In this document: in pieces, positions 43,298 to 53,152 of the stretch
Layout: each line of letters begins with the position of its first letter
Numbering within the stretch: the first letter of the stretch is position 1
From: Novosphingobium sp.
GTDB taxonomy: Bacteria > Pseudomonadota > Alphaproteobacteria > Sphingomonadales > Sphingomonadaceae
NCBI RefSeq assembly: GCF_020852455.1
Contig: NZ_JADZAT010000001.1
Location: 1 to 64,000, forward strand
Length of the DNA stretch: 64,000 nucleotides
Direction: 5' to 3'
Translations under genes and position numbers: made by a program
Notes under the pieces: generated by a model
What the model was told of the DNA's origin: nothing
Databases searched by the model: none
What the model saw: only the letters and a program-made list of their open reading frames with translations

Positions 43298-44677
43298 TCA
43301 GCATTCGACGACGTTGACCGCCAGCCCGCCGAGCGAGGTTTCCTTGTACTTGTCGCGCATGTCGAGCCCGGTCTGGCGCATCGTTTCGATCACCTTGTCA
43401 AGGCTGACCATGTGCGTGCCATCGCCCAGCATGGCCAGCCGTGCGGCATCGATTGCCTTGACCGCGCCCATCGCATTGCGCTCAATGCAGGGGATCTGGA
43501 CCAGCCCGCCGACCGGATCGCAGGTTAGCCCCAGATTGTGCTCCATGCCGATTTCGGCGGCATTCTCGATCTGGGCGTTGGTCGCGCCCATTGCCGCTGC
43601 AAGGCCCGCCGCTGCCATCGAACAGGCGACGCCGACTTCACCCTGACAGCCGACTTCGGCGCCAGAGATCGAGGCGTTCTTCTTGTAAAGCGCGCCGATC
43701 GCCGCTGCGGTCAGCAGGAAGGTGCGGCGGGTTTCGGCGGTGCCGCGATAGCAGCGATCGTGGAACCGCATCACCGCCGGGATGATCCCTGCCGCACCAT
43801 TGGTTGGCGCGGTGACGACCCGGCCGCAGGCGGCATTTTCTTCGTTCACGGCCATCGCCCACAGGTTGATCCAGTCCAGGATCGCCAGCGGATCGCCCAG
43901 ATTGGCGCCGTGATTGGCGGCGAGCTCGGCGGCCAGGGTGGGCGCGCGGCGGCGAACATTAAGCCCGCCCGGCAGCACGCCATGTTCGCGGCAGCCGCGA
44001 TCGATCGAATCCGCCATCGCCTTGGCAATCGCGTCGATCCCTTCAAGCACTTCGGCTTCGCTGCGGCGTGCGCATTCGTTGGCCATCACCAGTTCGGCAA
44101 AGGTTTTGCCGCTGTCCCCGCCCATCCGCAGCAATTCCTCGCCCGAACGGAAATCATAGGGCAGGGCAATGTCTTCCGGACTGCCGCCGCTGTTGCTGCC
44201 GGCCTCATCCTCATCGACCACGAAGCCGCCGCCGATCGAATAGTACATCCGCCGGGCCAGGATTTCGCCCTCTGCGTCGAGCGCGGTGATCGCCATCGCG
44301 TTGGAATGGAACGGCTGCCGCTCACGTTGGCGGAAGACCAGATCCTGCTCCGGATCGAATGCGACCGGATGTGTGCCGGCCAGAGTAACCGACTTGCTTT
44401 CGGCCACGCGGGCCAGGATCGCGGACACTTCCTCGACATCGACTGTTGCGGGCAATTCTCCGCACAGGCCCAGGATCGTTGCAGTATCAGTGGCGTGGCC
44501 CCGGCCGGTCAGCGCCAGCGAGCCATAGAGATCGACCCGCACCCGCGCGGTACGATCGAGCAGACCGCAGGCCGCCAGCCATTCGCCAAATCGCCGCCCC
44601 GCCACCATCGGACCAACCGTGTGCGAGCTTGACGGGCCAACCCCGATCTTGAACAGTTCGAACAGGCTGATGCTCAT
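43298..44677 (-). CDS. sdaA: L-serine ammonia-lyase (serine deaminase), iron-sulfur type
   Basis: A 459-residue single-chain serine dehydratase with the N-terminal beta-domain signature '[13 protein letters not shown]' and the alpha domain with '[13 protein letters not shown]' and '[18 protein letters not shown]', which hold the cluster cysteines. It converts serine to pyruvate and ammonia. With glycine from betaine breakdown turned into serine by GlyA, not seen here, it would open the route to central metabolism. It overlaps the editing-protein gene upstream by 4 bases. Confidence 0.95.
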   Translation of the reverse strand: MSISLFELFKIGVGPSSSHTVGPMVAGRRFGEWLAACGLLDRTARVRVDLYGSLALTGRGHATDTATILGLCGELPATVDVEEVSAILARVAESKSVTLAGTHPVAFDPEQDLVFRQRERQPFHSNAMAITALDAEGEILARRMYYSIGGGFVVDEDEAGSNSGGSPEDIALPYDFRSGEELLRMGGDSGKTFAELVMANECARRSEAEVLEGIDAIAKAMADSIDRGCREHGVLPGGLNVRRRAPTLAAELAANHGANLGDPLAILDWINLWAMAVNEENAACGRVVTAPTNGAAGIIPAVMRFHDRCYRGTAETRRTFLLTAAAIGALYKKNASISGAEVGCQGEVGVACSMAAAGLAAAMGATNAQIENAAEIGMEHNLGLTCDPVGGLVQIPCIERNAMGAVKAIDAARLAMLGDGTHMVSLDKVIETMRQTGLDMRDKYKETSLGGLAVNVVEC

Positions 44678-45171
44678 GCGCGGGCCGGCAGCAGGACGAC
44701 CTGCGGTTCATGGCCGTGCGCGGCAAGGAAACGCACCAGATCTGCGCCCGAAAGCCCCAGCGTTGCGGTGTTGCGCAGCGGGTGGACGTTGACCGTGCCG
44801 GCTTCGGCTAGACGCTGGTCGATCACCACTTTCACCGCGCCGGCCTTGTCGTTGAACGCCGCCAGCGGGGTAACCGATCCGGGCGAGACGCCCAGCAGTT
44901 CCTCCATCGCTTCGCCCTTGCCGAAGCTGACCTTGCGGCAGCCGATCGCATCGGGCAGGGCCTTGAGGTCAATCGAGGCATCGTGCGGCGCGCTGACCAC
45001 CCAGAACTGGCCGCCCGCATCCTTGAGGAACAGGTTCTTGGTGTGCGCGCCGGAGATCTCCTCATGCAGGCGTGCGCTGGCTTCCACTGTGAACACGGCT
45101 TCGTGTTCGTGGATGGTCCAGGCAATTCCCTGAGAATCGAGGGCGCTCAGCAGTTCGTGTTCGGCAGACAT
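44674..45171 (-). CDS. YbaK/ProXp-type aminoacyl-tRNA deacylase
   Basis: A 165-residue protein of the YbaK/prolyl-tRNA-synthetase-editing family. 'HTKNLFLKDA' and the 'PGSVTPLAAFND' loop are family marks of the PrdX/ProXp-ala group, which hydrolyses mischarged Ala-tRNA(Pro). It is co-translated with serine deaminase (4-base overlap), which raises the question whether it protects against mischarging when amino acid pools shift. The substrate is inferred from the family. Confidence 0.85.
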   Translation of the reverse strand: MSAEHELLSALDSQGIAWTIHEHEAVFTVEASARLHEEISGAHTKNLFLKDAGGQFWVVSAPHDASIDLKALPDAIGCRKVSFGKGEAMEELLGVSPGSVTPLAAFNDKAGAVKVVIDQRLAEAGTVNVHPLRNTATLGLSGADLVRFLAAHGHEPQVVLLPARA

Positions 45172-45492
45172 GACGGGTTTGGCTCGTAATCGGATGGTTG
45201 ACCGGGCGCAACCTTCGCTGGGCCGCAGCGGCTAGGGGCTCGCGCGGTAAGGGTCCATCCTGCAGCGCAGCACATTAGGAGCTTTGATCGAGACCTGCAG
45301 TTGTTCTGATCCGGGCCGAATTTACTTACCTTGCCATCCAAAAAAGGCATTTTACCGGTCTGGCAAAATTCCTCAGTTGTGAGTGTGGGGGGGTGGGATC
45401 AGCCTGATCATCGAGGATCTGCCCCCAGGCCAGACAGACGCGGGTTCGCGCAGTGGCCACGGTTGGGTTTGGGTTTAAATAGGGAGGGATTG
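45172..45492. other. 321-base divergent intergenic region
   Basis: This gap lies between the divergent editing-protein gene and TonB receptor 2 and must hold both promoters. It contains an AT-rich stretch (about 45320-45380) and a G-run (45387-45397), and ends with the AGGGAGGG ribosome site of the receptor. An open frame crosses it in the receptor's frame but does not look coding. I recognise no riboswitch, RNA gene or operator. Confidence 0.5.
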
Positions 45493-48249
45493 GTGAAAGG
45501 ATCACTGAAGCTATCAAGCGCGATGATCGCGCTTTCGATGTTGGGGGCCGGCAGCGGCACCGCCTTGGCGCAGACCGCGCCGGCGGCCGACGAGGACCGG
45601 ATCAGCGTTGACGATATCGTCGTGACCGCGACCCGGCGTGAGGAATCGGCCAACAAGATCCCGGTTGCGATCAAGGCAATGGGCGGCGAACAGCTGGGCC
45701 AGCTGAATGTCACCAACTTCGAAAAGCTGGTTGAATACCTTCCGAACGTCCGCACCGCTTCGCGTGGTCCGGGCGTTTCGTCGATCTACATCCGCGGCCT
45801 GTCAACCGATACGGCCGGTTCGCAGATCCTGGGCGTGGCCGGGGTTCAGCCTAACGTCGCTCTCTATGTGAACGATGCCCCGGCTTCGACGCCGGGCCGC
45901 AACCTTGATATTCATGCGACCGATCTCAGCCGCGTTGAAACGCTGGCCGGGCCGCAGGGCACGCTGTTCGGCGCCAACGCGATGGGCGGGGCAATCCGTT
46001 ACATCACCAACAAGCCAAACCTGGGTGAATTCGATGCCGGGTTCACGGCCCACGCTTCAAGCACCCGGCATGGTGCTGCCAGCTTTGGCGTTGATGGCTT
46101 CGTCAACGTGCCGATCATCAAGGACACGCTGGGCATTCGCCTGGCCTTCTACAGCGATCACCAGGGCGGCTACATCGACAACGTGGCCGGCACCTATCAG
46201 ATGCCCTGGAACCCGGGTGGTCCCGGCGTGCTGCCGACCGGCAACCCGCTGCTGGTTGCCCAGGCGATCGAAAGCTGCGTTGGCGTTGTCAACTGCGTGG
46301 CAACCCCGACCGGGACCAGCGCCGGCTGGCGTGCGCCACTGCGCCGCTCGATCAGCAACACCGCCTTCATCCAGGACGATTACAACGACGCCAACTACAA
46401 CGGCGGTCGCGGTACGGTAACCTGGCAGCTCAACGAAGACTGGTCGGTTGAAGCGATGGGGCTCTATCAGGAGCTCGAAACCGACGGCGTGTTCGACTAT
46501 TCGCCGGCGGTCGGTGACCTCAAGGTCCAGCAGTACGGTCCCAACACGCTGAAGGATACGATCACGCTTGGCACCCTGACGCTCAAGGGGCGTCTGGGCA
46601 TGCTCGACCTGATCTATACCTCGTCGTATCAGGATCACCACTCGGTCCAGCAGTCTGACTATGCGCGGTACGCCAACATTGGTCTGTACATGCCGTATTA
46701 TAACTGCGACCGCGGCGTCTATTACGCCGGTTATGGCACCTCGGCGGCGCAGGGCCAGACCTGCTATGCACCGAACAACAGCTACAAGGTCAACGATCGG
46801 AACCGCCGCTGGACGCAGGAACTGCGGCTTACCACTCCGGCCGACAAGCCACTGCGGGCAACCCTGGGCCTGTTTTATGACGTCAACCGCATCTATGACG
46901 TCACGCAGTGGAACTACGTCCTGCGCGACGCCGGGTTCATCTATGACCTTGCGCCGCATCCGTCGGTCAACGTCCTCAACGTCGGGCCGCTGCCCGGGGC
47001 CGGGTTCGTCAACACCATCCTTCGCCGCGACCGCCAGTTCGCGATCTATGGCGAAGCTTCGTATGACGTCATTCCCGACAAGCTGACCATCACCGGCGGC
47101 GCCCGCTATTACAGCGAAAGCGCGGGGATGTACGGCGGGTCGAGCACCAGCTTCACCAGCCTGGTGCGCGCCAACTGCGCTACCGTCAGTGTGGATCCGG
47201 GTTCGGGCCTGACGACCTGTAACTACATCCCGTTGGTCACTCCGCCGTCAACGCTGAATGCCAGCGCGGTGCTGTCGAACAACCTCGCCGGGATCAACCC
47301 CGCGAAGTATTCGGGCGTGATCTTCAAGGGCAACGTGACCTACAAGTTCAACCCGGACTCGCTGGTCTACTTCACCTTCTCGGAAGGCTTCCGTCCGGGC
47401 GGCTTCAACCGCAAGGGCTGCAATGGCGGTGTTGCAGCAAATCCGACCTATACGGCGGCTTGCTCAACCAACCGGGCCTATGAACCCGACAAGGTCAAGA
47501 ACTTCGAAATCGGTGCCAAGCTGGGCCTGTTCGATCGCAAGCTGCAGATCAATCTTGCCGCTTACAAGATCGACTGGAAGGAAATCCAGATCGCGGCGTT
47601 CAACCAGAACATCTCGAACCAGACCTTTGTCAGCAACCTGGCCAACGGCAAGATCCAGGGCATCGAAGGCGACATCACCGCGCGGCCCAGCCGCGGGCTG
47701 ACGCTGAGCGCGGGCTTCTCGTACAACGACAGCGAACTGACCGGCTGCACCAACAACGCGATTGCCCAGCTGCTGTGCAGCCAGGGGGTCGTGGTGCCGG
47801 TTGGCAGCCCGCTGGCGCTGAGCCCCAAGTTCCAGGGCAACATGCGCATCCGTTACGAGTGGGAGAACGAAAACGGCCTCAAGCCGTTCGTTCAGGTGGG
47901 CTTCCACCATGTTGGCAGCTCGATCTCTTCGGTGGTCGACAACACCAACATCCTCTACACCGGCTGTAATTCGCCCTATGCGGTCTGCGGCCAGACTTCG
48001 GTGATCAACGGCGTTACGGTCAATCCGGGCGATCCGATCCAGCTGCAGCAGCAGTCGTTCACCCAGGCCGGCTACAACACCTTCGAAGCCTCGATCGGGG
48101 TCAGCAAGGACAACTGGTCGGTCACGGTCTATGCCGAGAATATCGGTGATGAACGGCCCGAGCTGTTCATCAGCGCCAACGACGGTGAAAAGCGTATCAC
48201 CACCATGCGTCCGCGGACCATCGGGATGCGCGTTTCGTACAAGATGTAA
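45493..48249 (+). CDS. TonB-dependent outer-membrane receptor 2
   Basis: A 918-residue receptor with a signal peptide (hydrophobic core 'SAMIALSMLGAG', cleavage after 'ALAQ'), a TonB box region 'VDDIVVTATRREES', a plug with 'GPQGTLFGANAMGGAI' and a barrel ending in 'RVSYKM'. Several Cys pairs in the predicted extracellular loops may form disulfides. The start is GTG 45493, 5 bases after GGAGG; TTG 45490 is an alternative. The frame is open to 45331 without a credible leader. It heads a run with a TPR-sulfotransferase, MFS carrier and dehydrogenases, so it probably brings in their substrate, which is unknown. Confidence 0.92.
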   Translation: MKGSLKLSSAMIALSMLGAGSGTALAQTAPAADEDRISVDDIVVTATRREESANKIPVAIKAMGGEQLGQLNVTNFEKLVEYLPNVRTASRGPGVSSIYIRGLSTDTAGSQILGVAGVQPNVALYVNDAPASTPGRNLDIHATDLSRVETLAGPQGTLFGANAMGGAIRYITNKPNLGEFDAGFTAHASSTRHGAASFGVDGFVNVPIIKDTLGIRLAFYSDHQGGYIDNVAGTYQMPWNPGGPGVLPTGNPLLVAQAIESCVGVVNCVATPTGTSAGWRAPLRRSISNTAFIQDDYNDANYNGGRGTVTWQLNEDWSVEAMGLYQELETDGVFDYSPAVGDLKVQQYGPNTLKDTITLGTLTLKGRLGMLDLIYTSSYQDHHSVQQSDYARYANIGLYMPYYNCDRGVYYAGYGTSAAQGQTCYAPNNSYKVNDRNRRWTQELRLTTPADKPLRATLGLFYDVNRIYDVTQWNYVLRDAGFIYDLAPHPSVNVLNVGPLPGAGFVNTILRRDRQFAIYGEASYDVIPDKLTITGGARYYSESAGMYGGSSTSFTSLVRANCATVSVDPGSGLTTCNYIPLVTPPSTLNASAVLSNNLAGINPAKYSGVIFKGNVTYKFNPDSLVYFTFSEGFRPGGFNRKGCNGGVAANPTYTAACSTNRAYEPDKVKNFEIGAKLGLFDRKLQINLAAYKIDWKEIQIAAFNQNISNQTFVSNLANGKIQGIEGDITARPSRGLTLSAGFSYNDSELTGCTNNAIAQLLCSQGVVVPVGSPLALSPKFQGNMRIRYEWENENGLKPFVQVGFHHVGSSISSVVDNTNILYTGCNSPYAVCGQTSVINGVTVNPGDPIQLQQQSFTQAGYNTFEASIGVSKDNWSVTVYAENIGDERPELFISANDGEKRITTMRPRTIGMRVSYKM

Positions 48250-48258
48250 TGAGGGGTC

Positions 48259-48330
48259 GCCCCATCCGTTGCGGGGTGGGGCAGAGCCTTCGGGTCCGGC
48301 CGGGGGCAGCGCCTGCAAAGCGCTGCCCCC
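48259..48330 (+). terminator. Two tandem hairpins after TonB receptor 2
   Basis: The first stem pairs 48259-48267 with 48274-48282 (9 pairs, one G-T). The second is a perfect 11-pair GC stem, 48302-48312 with 48320-48330, and a 7-base loop. Neither has a T-tract. They likely reduce read-through or stabilise the receptor mRNA. Confidence 0.55.
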
Positions 48331-48388
48331 AGTCGCAGGGAGCGTACATTGCTATTGCCAATGCCGCGTTTCCATCCAGACTGACTTC

Positions 48389-50413
48389 ATGACAACCGAG
48401 ACCACTGCCAGCCTTGCCAGTCCCGATCTTGCCGGTGAAGCCGACAAGCTGGTTGAAGCCGCCAAGGCGGCCCTGCAACGCGGATCGCTGGGCGATGCCG
48501 AAGCACGTTGCAATGATGCCCTGAACCTCAAATCCGATCACCGTGAAGCGCTTTATGTGCTGGCCGCGGTGCAGCGTTATGCCAAGCGTCCGGTCGATGC
48601 GCTGGCTACGATCGCCCGGCTCATCGACGCCGATCCGGGCTATGGCCGGGCCTATCAGGAACGCGGCCATTGCCTGCGCGCCTTGGGCCGCGATGCCGAG
48701 GCGCTGGCCGCTTATCAGGCAGCGGTCGAACATAACGTCGGTCTGCTGGCCAGCTGGCGGATGCTCGCTGAAATGCAGGCGCGGGCGGGGCAGCATGAAG
48801 CGGCGGGCTTTGCGCGCAGCCAGTGTGCCTATCTGGAAAGCCTGCCGGGCGAGCTTCAGGCGGTGATCAGCCTGATCCAGGAACGCCGCATCCTGAAAGC
48901 CGAAAACCTGTGCCGGGCCTTCCTGCAACAGCACGGCCACCACCCCGAGGGGATGCGCCTGCTGGCCGAGATCGGCGTGCACTTCAATTCCTATGAAGAG
49001 GCCGAATTCCTGCTCGAAAGCTGCATGGTGCTGGATCCCGGCAACATCAATGCGCAGTTCGACTATGTCAATTTGCTGCACAAGCGCCAGAAATATGGCG
49101 AGGCTCTCGATCAGGCCAAGGCGCTGCTGGGCAAGGCGCCCGCCAATGGCCAGTACGAACTGCTCTATGCCAACCAGGCCATTGCGGTCGGTGAATTCGA
49201 GGAAGGCCTGGAAATCTATCGCAAGCAACTTGCGACCATGCCCGATAACCCGACCCTGCATCTGTCGGTTGGCCACGCACTGAAGACGATCGGCAATCAA
49301 GCCGAGGCGATCGACGCGTACCGGCAGGCCTATCATGTGCGCCCCGATTTCGGTGATGCCTATTGGAGCCTGGCCAACCTCAAGACCTACCGGTTCGAGG
49401 CTGGCGAAATCAAGCGGATGCGCGAGCTCGAGGATCACCCACGAACCCGGCTCGCCGACCGCTATCATCTCTGCTTCGCGCTGGGCAAGGCGCTGGAGGA
49501 TCGCGAGGATTTTGCCGATAGCTTCGCCTATTATGATCGCGGTAACCGCCTGAAACGCGAAGAACTGCGCTATGACTGGCGGCGGATTACCGCCGAGTTG
49601 GAACGGCAACACCAGCATTGCGGTGCAGAGCTGTTCGACCGCTTCAAGGGCGCCGGCTGCCCCGCGCCCGATCCGATCTTTATCCTGGGCCTGCCGCGCG
49701 CGGGCTCAACCCTGCTGGAACAGATCCTGTCTTCGCACAGCCAGGTCGAAGGCACGCTGGAACTGCCGAACATCCTGAGCCTGGCACACCGGATCGATGG
49801 CCGCCGCCGGGTGGGTGAAGAGGCCAATTACCCGGGCAACCTGACTGAGCTTACCGCCGAACAACTGACCGAATTCGGCGAGGCATTCCTGCGCGATACG
49901 CAGATCCACCGAAAGCGCGGCACGCCGTACTTCATCGACAAGATGCCCAACAATTTCCGGCACATCGCGCTGATCCGGCTGATCCTGCCCAATGCCAGGA
50001 TCATCGACGCGCGGCGCGGGGCGATGGGGTGCTGCTTCTCGGGCTTCAAGCAACTGTTCGCCGAAGGGCAGGACTTTACCTACGGGCTTGAGGAAGTAGG
50101 CCACTATTACAGCGACTATGTGCGGCTGATGGACCATTGGGACCAGGTGCTGCCAGGCCAGGTTCTGCGGGTACGCTATGAAGAGGTCGTCGCCGATCTT
50201 GACGGCCAGGTCCGCCGGCTGCTCGATTTCTGCGGACTGCCGTTCGAGGCGGCCTGCCTCAATTTCCACGAGACCGAGCGCGCGGTGCGAACCGCCAGCA
50301 GCGAACAAGTTCGACAGCCGATCTTCAGAAGTGGCGTCGATCAATGGGAGAAGTTTTCGGAATTCCTCGATCCGCTGCGCGCGGTGCTGGGGCCGGAACT
50401 GGCTAACACCTGA
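48389..50413 (+). CDS. TPR-repeat sulfotransferase
   Basis: A 674-residue protein with tetratricopeptide repeats over about residues 15-370 and a C-terminal sulfotransferase domain. That domain begins with the PAPS phosphate loop 'ILGLPRAGSTLLEQIL' and contains 'FIDKMPNNF' and a 3'-phosphate-binding 'VLRVRYEEV' segment. It would move sulfate from PAPS to a protein or small molecule; the acceptor is unknown. As I recall, genes of this type often follow TonB receptors in sphingomonads, which suggests a role linked to the receptor or its ligand. ATG 48389 is the first good start after the hairpins. Confidence 0.85.
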   Translation: MTTETTASLASPDLAGEADKLVEAAKAALQRGSLGDAEARCNDALNLKSDHREALYVLAAVQRYAKRPVDALATIARLIDADPGYGRAYQERGHCLRALGRDAEALAAYQAAVEHNVGLLASWRMLAEMQARAGQHEAAGFARSQCAYLESLPGELQAVISLIQERRILKAENLCRAFLQQHGHHPEGMRLLAEIGVHFNSYEEAEFLLESCMVLDPGNINAQFDYVNLLHKRQKYGEALDQAKALLGKAPANGQYELLYANQAIAVGEFEEGLEIYRKQLATMPDNPTLHLSVGHALKTIGNQAEAIDAYRQAYHVRPDFGDAYWSLANLKTYRFEAGEIKRMRELEDHPRTRLADRYHLCFALGKALEDREDFADSFAYYDRGNRLKREELRYDWRRITAELERQHQHCGAELFDRFKGAGCPAPDPIFILGLPRAGSTLLEQILSSHSQVEGTLELPNILSLAHRIDGRRRVGEEANYPGNLTELTAEQLTEFGEAFLRDTQIHRKRGTPYFIDKMPNNFRHIALIRLILPNARIIDARRGAMGCCFSGFKQLFAEGQDFTYGLEEVGHYYSDYVRLMDHWDQVLPGQVLRVRYEEVVADLDGQVRRLLDFCGLPFEAACLNFHETERAVRTASSEQVRQPIFRSGVDQWEKFSEFLDPLRAVLGPELANT

Positions 50414-50424
50414 AAGGAATGCAC

Positions 50425-51726
50425 ATGGCAACGACTGCGCCGATAGCACAGGATACCGGCCCAAGCCTGGCACAGCGCTGGTATGTGCTGTTCATGATGA
50501 TGCTGGCCTACACCATCAACATTGCCGATCGCTATGTCATGTCCACCGTGCTCGAACCGATCCGGCTGGAATTGCAGTTGTCCGATGCCGGGATCAACTT
50601 TCTGACCGGTGTCTCACTGGCACTGTTCTATGTTACGATGGGTATTCCGCTGTCGTGGATCGCGGATCGCTATAACCGCCGCAACCTGCTGGCCTTTTCG
50701 ATGATCGTCTGGTCTGCGATGACCACGGCCTGCGGCTTTGCCAAGAATTTCACGCATCTGCTGCTGGCCCGGATCGGGGTGGGGATCGGCGAGGCGGGGG
50801 GAACTCCGGCCTGCAACACGATCATTTCGGACTATTTCCCGGCTGATCGAAGGGCTATGGCAATGACGATATTTGCACTTGGCGCGCCGATCGGGGCCTG
50901 GTTGGGGGCAGATCTGGCGGGGGCGGTGGCCGGTGAGCATGGCTGGCGTTCGGCCTTCTACGTGCTGGGTATTCCCGGCGTGATCCTGGCCCTGTTGATC
51001 CTGTTCACGATCAAGGAACCGCCGCGCGGACGCTATGATACCGCACCCAAGGACGTGGCGCCGGGCGTGCTGGAAACCATGCGCTACCTGTTGTCGCAAA
51101 AGGGCGCGGTCCACGTCATGATGGGCAGCGGGGTTTCCGCGTTGTGGGGTTGGGGATTGATGTGGTTCACGCCCACCTTCCTGCAACGCTTCCATCATCT
51201 TGATGTTGGGCAGGCCGGGGCGGTTGTTGGCCCGATCCATCTGGTCATGGGCATCGCGGCGTCATTGCTGACTGCATGGTTGTTTGCCAAGCCATCCTAC
51301 ACCGATCCGCGCAAGATCGTGACGGTGCTGGGTGGGGTCACCCTGCTGTCTACGGTTCCTTCAATCGTGGCCTACTGGACCAGTTCGCTCAGCCTGGCCA
51401 CTGCCATGCTCTGGTTGTTCATTCCGGCGATCTACTTCTACATCGGACCTTCAATGGCGCTGTGCCAGAATCTGGCACCGCCGCGGATGCGCGCGATGTT
51501 CATCGCGATCACGCTGCTGATCGCCAATGTCTTCAACCTGATTGTCGCCCCGCAGGGAGTTGGCTTGCTGAGCGACTGGTTTGCGGGTGGGGGTGAGCCG
51601 ACTGCGGCATCGTTGCGCTCGGCCTTGCTGGTGCTGGCACCGACTGGTTTCTGGGCTGCCTATCACTACTTTGCGGCCATGAAGTACCTGGTTGACGATC
51701 AGAAGAAGGCGATCGGGCATGTCTGA
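50425..51726 (+). CDS. Major facilitator superfamily transporter 2
   Basis: A 433-residue MFS carrier of the organic-anion/Spinster-like type, with 12 hydrophobic segments and the motif-A-like loop 'GIPLSWIADRYNRRNL' after helix 2. AAAGGA lies at the right distance from ATG 50425, so I prefer it over ATG 50419. It overlaps the aldehyde dehydrogenase start by 8 bases, and the operon runs on to the GMC oxidoreductase. It probably imports the substrate of these enzymes, perhaps a sugar acid or aromatic acid. Confidence 0.85.
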   Translation: MATTAPIAQDTGPSLAQRWYVLFMMMLAYTINIADRYVMSTVLEPIRLELQLSDAGINFLTGVSLALFYVTMGIPLSWIADRYNRRNLLAFSMIVWSAMTTACGFAKNFTHLLLARIGVGIGEAGGTPACNTIISDYFPADRRAMAMTIFALGAPIGAWLGADLAGAVAGEHGWRSAFYVLGIPGVILALLILFTIKEPPRGRYDTAPKDVAPGVLETMRYLLSQKGAVHVMMGSGVSALWGWGLMWFTPTFLQRFHHLDVGQAGAVVGPIHLVMGIAASLLTAWLFAKPSYTDPRKIVTVLGGVTLLSTVPSIVAYWTSSLSLATAMLWLFIPAIYFYIGPSMALCQNLAPPRMRAMFIAITLLIANVFNLIVAPQGVGLLSDWFAGGGEPTAASLRSALLVLAPTGFWAAYHYFAAMKYLVDDQKKAIGHV

Positions 51727-53152
51727 TCTGCTCAAGTCCTATATCGCCGGGCGCTGGACCGTGCCCGGCGGCGCCAATGGCGTTCATGCAGCGATCAATC
51801 CCGCCACCGAGGAAGTCTGCGCCCGCATCGCGCTCTGCGGCCCGGCCGAAGCTGATGCTGCAGTGCGCGCCGCGCGGGCGGCGTTCATCGATTGGAGCAC
51901 GACCCCGCTCGAAGTGCGTCTGGCGCTGATCGAGCGGCTGATTGCGGTGTTCGAAGCGCGCTATGACGAGATGGTCCGCGCGATCACTACCGAAATGGGC
52001 GCGCCGCACGACCTGTCGCACAATTCGCAGGCCGAATGCGGACCGGGTCACCTCAAGGAAACCGTGCGCGCCGCGCGGGAGTTCGAATGGGAGCGCCCGA
52101 TCGGCAGCGGCGCGCTGCTGAGCCATGAGGCGGTTGGCGTCTGCGTGCTGATCACGCCGTGGAACTGGCCGATCAACCAGCTGGCGGCCAAGATCGGCCC
52201 GGCACTGGCGGCGGGTTGCACCATGGTGGTCAAGCCCAGCGAAGTGGCACCGCTGTCTGCGCAGCTGTTCGCCGAATTCGTGGATGACGCGGGCTTCCCT
52301 GCGGGCGTGTTCAACCTGGTCCATGGCACCGGCGCCGGGGTGGGGCCGACGCTGACCGGGCATCCCGAAGTCGATATGGTCTCATTCACCGGCTCCACCG
52401 CTGCCGGGATCGTGGTCAGCAAGACTGCGGCCGAAACGGTCAAGCGGGTCGCGTTGGAACTGGGCGGCAAGTCACCCAATCTGGTCTTCGACGATGATGG
52501 GTTGGAAGCGGCAGTGGCGCGCGGGGTGCGGCATTGCTTCAACAACACCGGCCAGTCATGCAACGCGCCGACGCGGATGCTGGTTCAGGCCAGCGGTTAC
52601 GACCGCGCGGTTGCCGCCGCGCGCGAAGTGGCGGCAACGGTCAAGCTGGGCGATCCGGCGCAGCCCGGCGCGCATCTGGGCCCGGTGGTCAACAAGGCCC
52701 AGTTCGACAAGATCCAGCGCCTGATCCAGGCCGGGATCGACGAGGGGGCCGAGCTCGTCTGCGGCGGCACCGGGCGGGCCGATGGCTTCAATCGCGGCTA
52801 CTTCGTCAAGCCGACGATTTTCGTCGGGGTCACCAATCAGATGACCATCGCCCGCGAAGAGATTTTCGGGCCGGTGCTGGTGATGATTCCCTTTGCCGAT
52901 GAAGGCGAAGCGGTGCGGATCGCCAACGATACGCCCTATGGATTGGCCGCCTATATCCAGAGCCAGGACCTGACGCGGGCCCGGCGGGTGGCGCGGCAGA
53001 TCCGGGCGGGCTCGGTCTATCTCAACGGGGCGGGGCAGGACTATTGCTCGCCCTTTGGCGGGTTCAAGCAATCAGGCAACGGGCGTGAGTGGGGGGTATG
53101 GGGTCTCCATGACTTCCTCGAACTCAAGGTCATCAACGGATACGGGGCATGA
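51719..53152 (+). CDS. NAD(P)-dependent aldehyde dehydrogenase
   Basis: A 477-residue aldehyde dehydrogenase with the Rossmann/active-site landmarks 'TPWNWPINQ', general base Glu in 'LELGGKSPN' and nucleophile Cys in 'NTGQSCNAPTR'. It oxidises an aldehyde to an acid; the substrate is unknown. It overlaps the MFS gene upstream by 8 bases and the enolase-superfamily gene downstream by 4, which marks a tight catabolic operon. Confidence 0.92.
   Translation: MSDLLKSYIAGRWTVPGGANGVHAAINPATEEVCARIALCGPAEADAAVRAARAAFIDWSTTPLEVRLALIERLIAVFEARYDEMVRAITTEMGAPHDLSHNSQAECGPGHLKETVRAAREFEWERPIGSGALLSHEAVGVCVLITPWNWPINQLAAKIGPALAAGCTMVVKPSEVAPLSAQLFAEFVDDAGFPAGVFNLVHGTGAGVGPTLTGHPEVDMVSFTGSTAAGIVVSKTAAETVKRVALELGGKSPNLVFDDDGLEAAVARGVRHCFNNTGQSCNAPTRMLVQASGYDRAVAAAREVAATVKLGDPAQPGAHLGPVVNKAQFDKIQRLIQAGIDEGAELVCGGTGRADGFNRGYFVKPTIFVGVTNQMTIAREEIFGPVLVMIPFADEGEAVRIANDTPYGLAAYIQSQDLTRARRVARQIRAGSVYLNGAGQDYCSPFGGFKQSGNGREWGVWGLHDFLELKVINGYGA

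Noticed and set aside
10984..45375. Similar motif TTTTGCC(A)GACCGGTAAA before fhs and, inverted, in the gap at 45172-45492
   Set aside because: The two copies differ by an insertion and only two were seen; chance similarity around a common ACCGGT core is likely.
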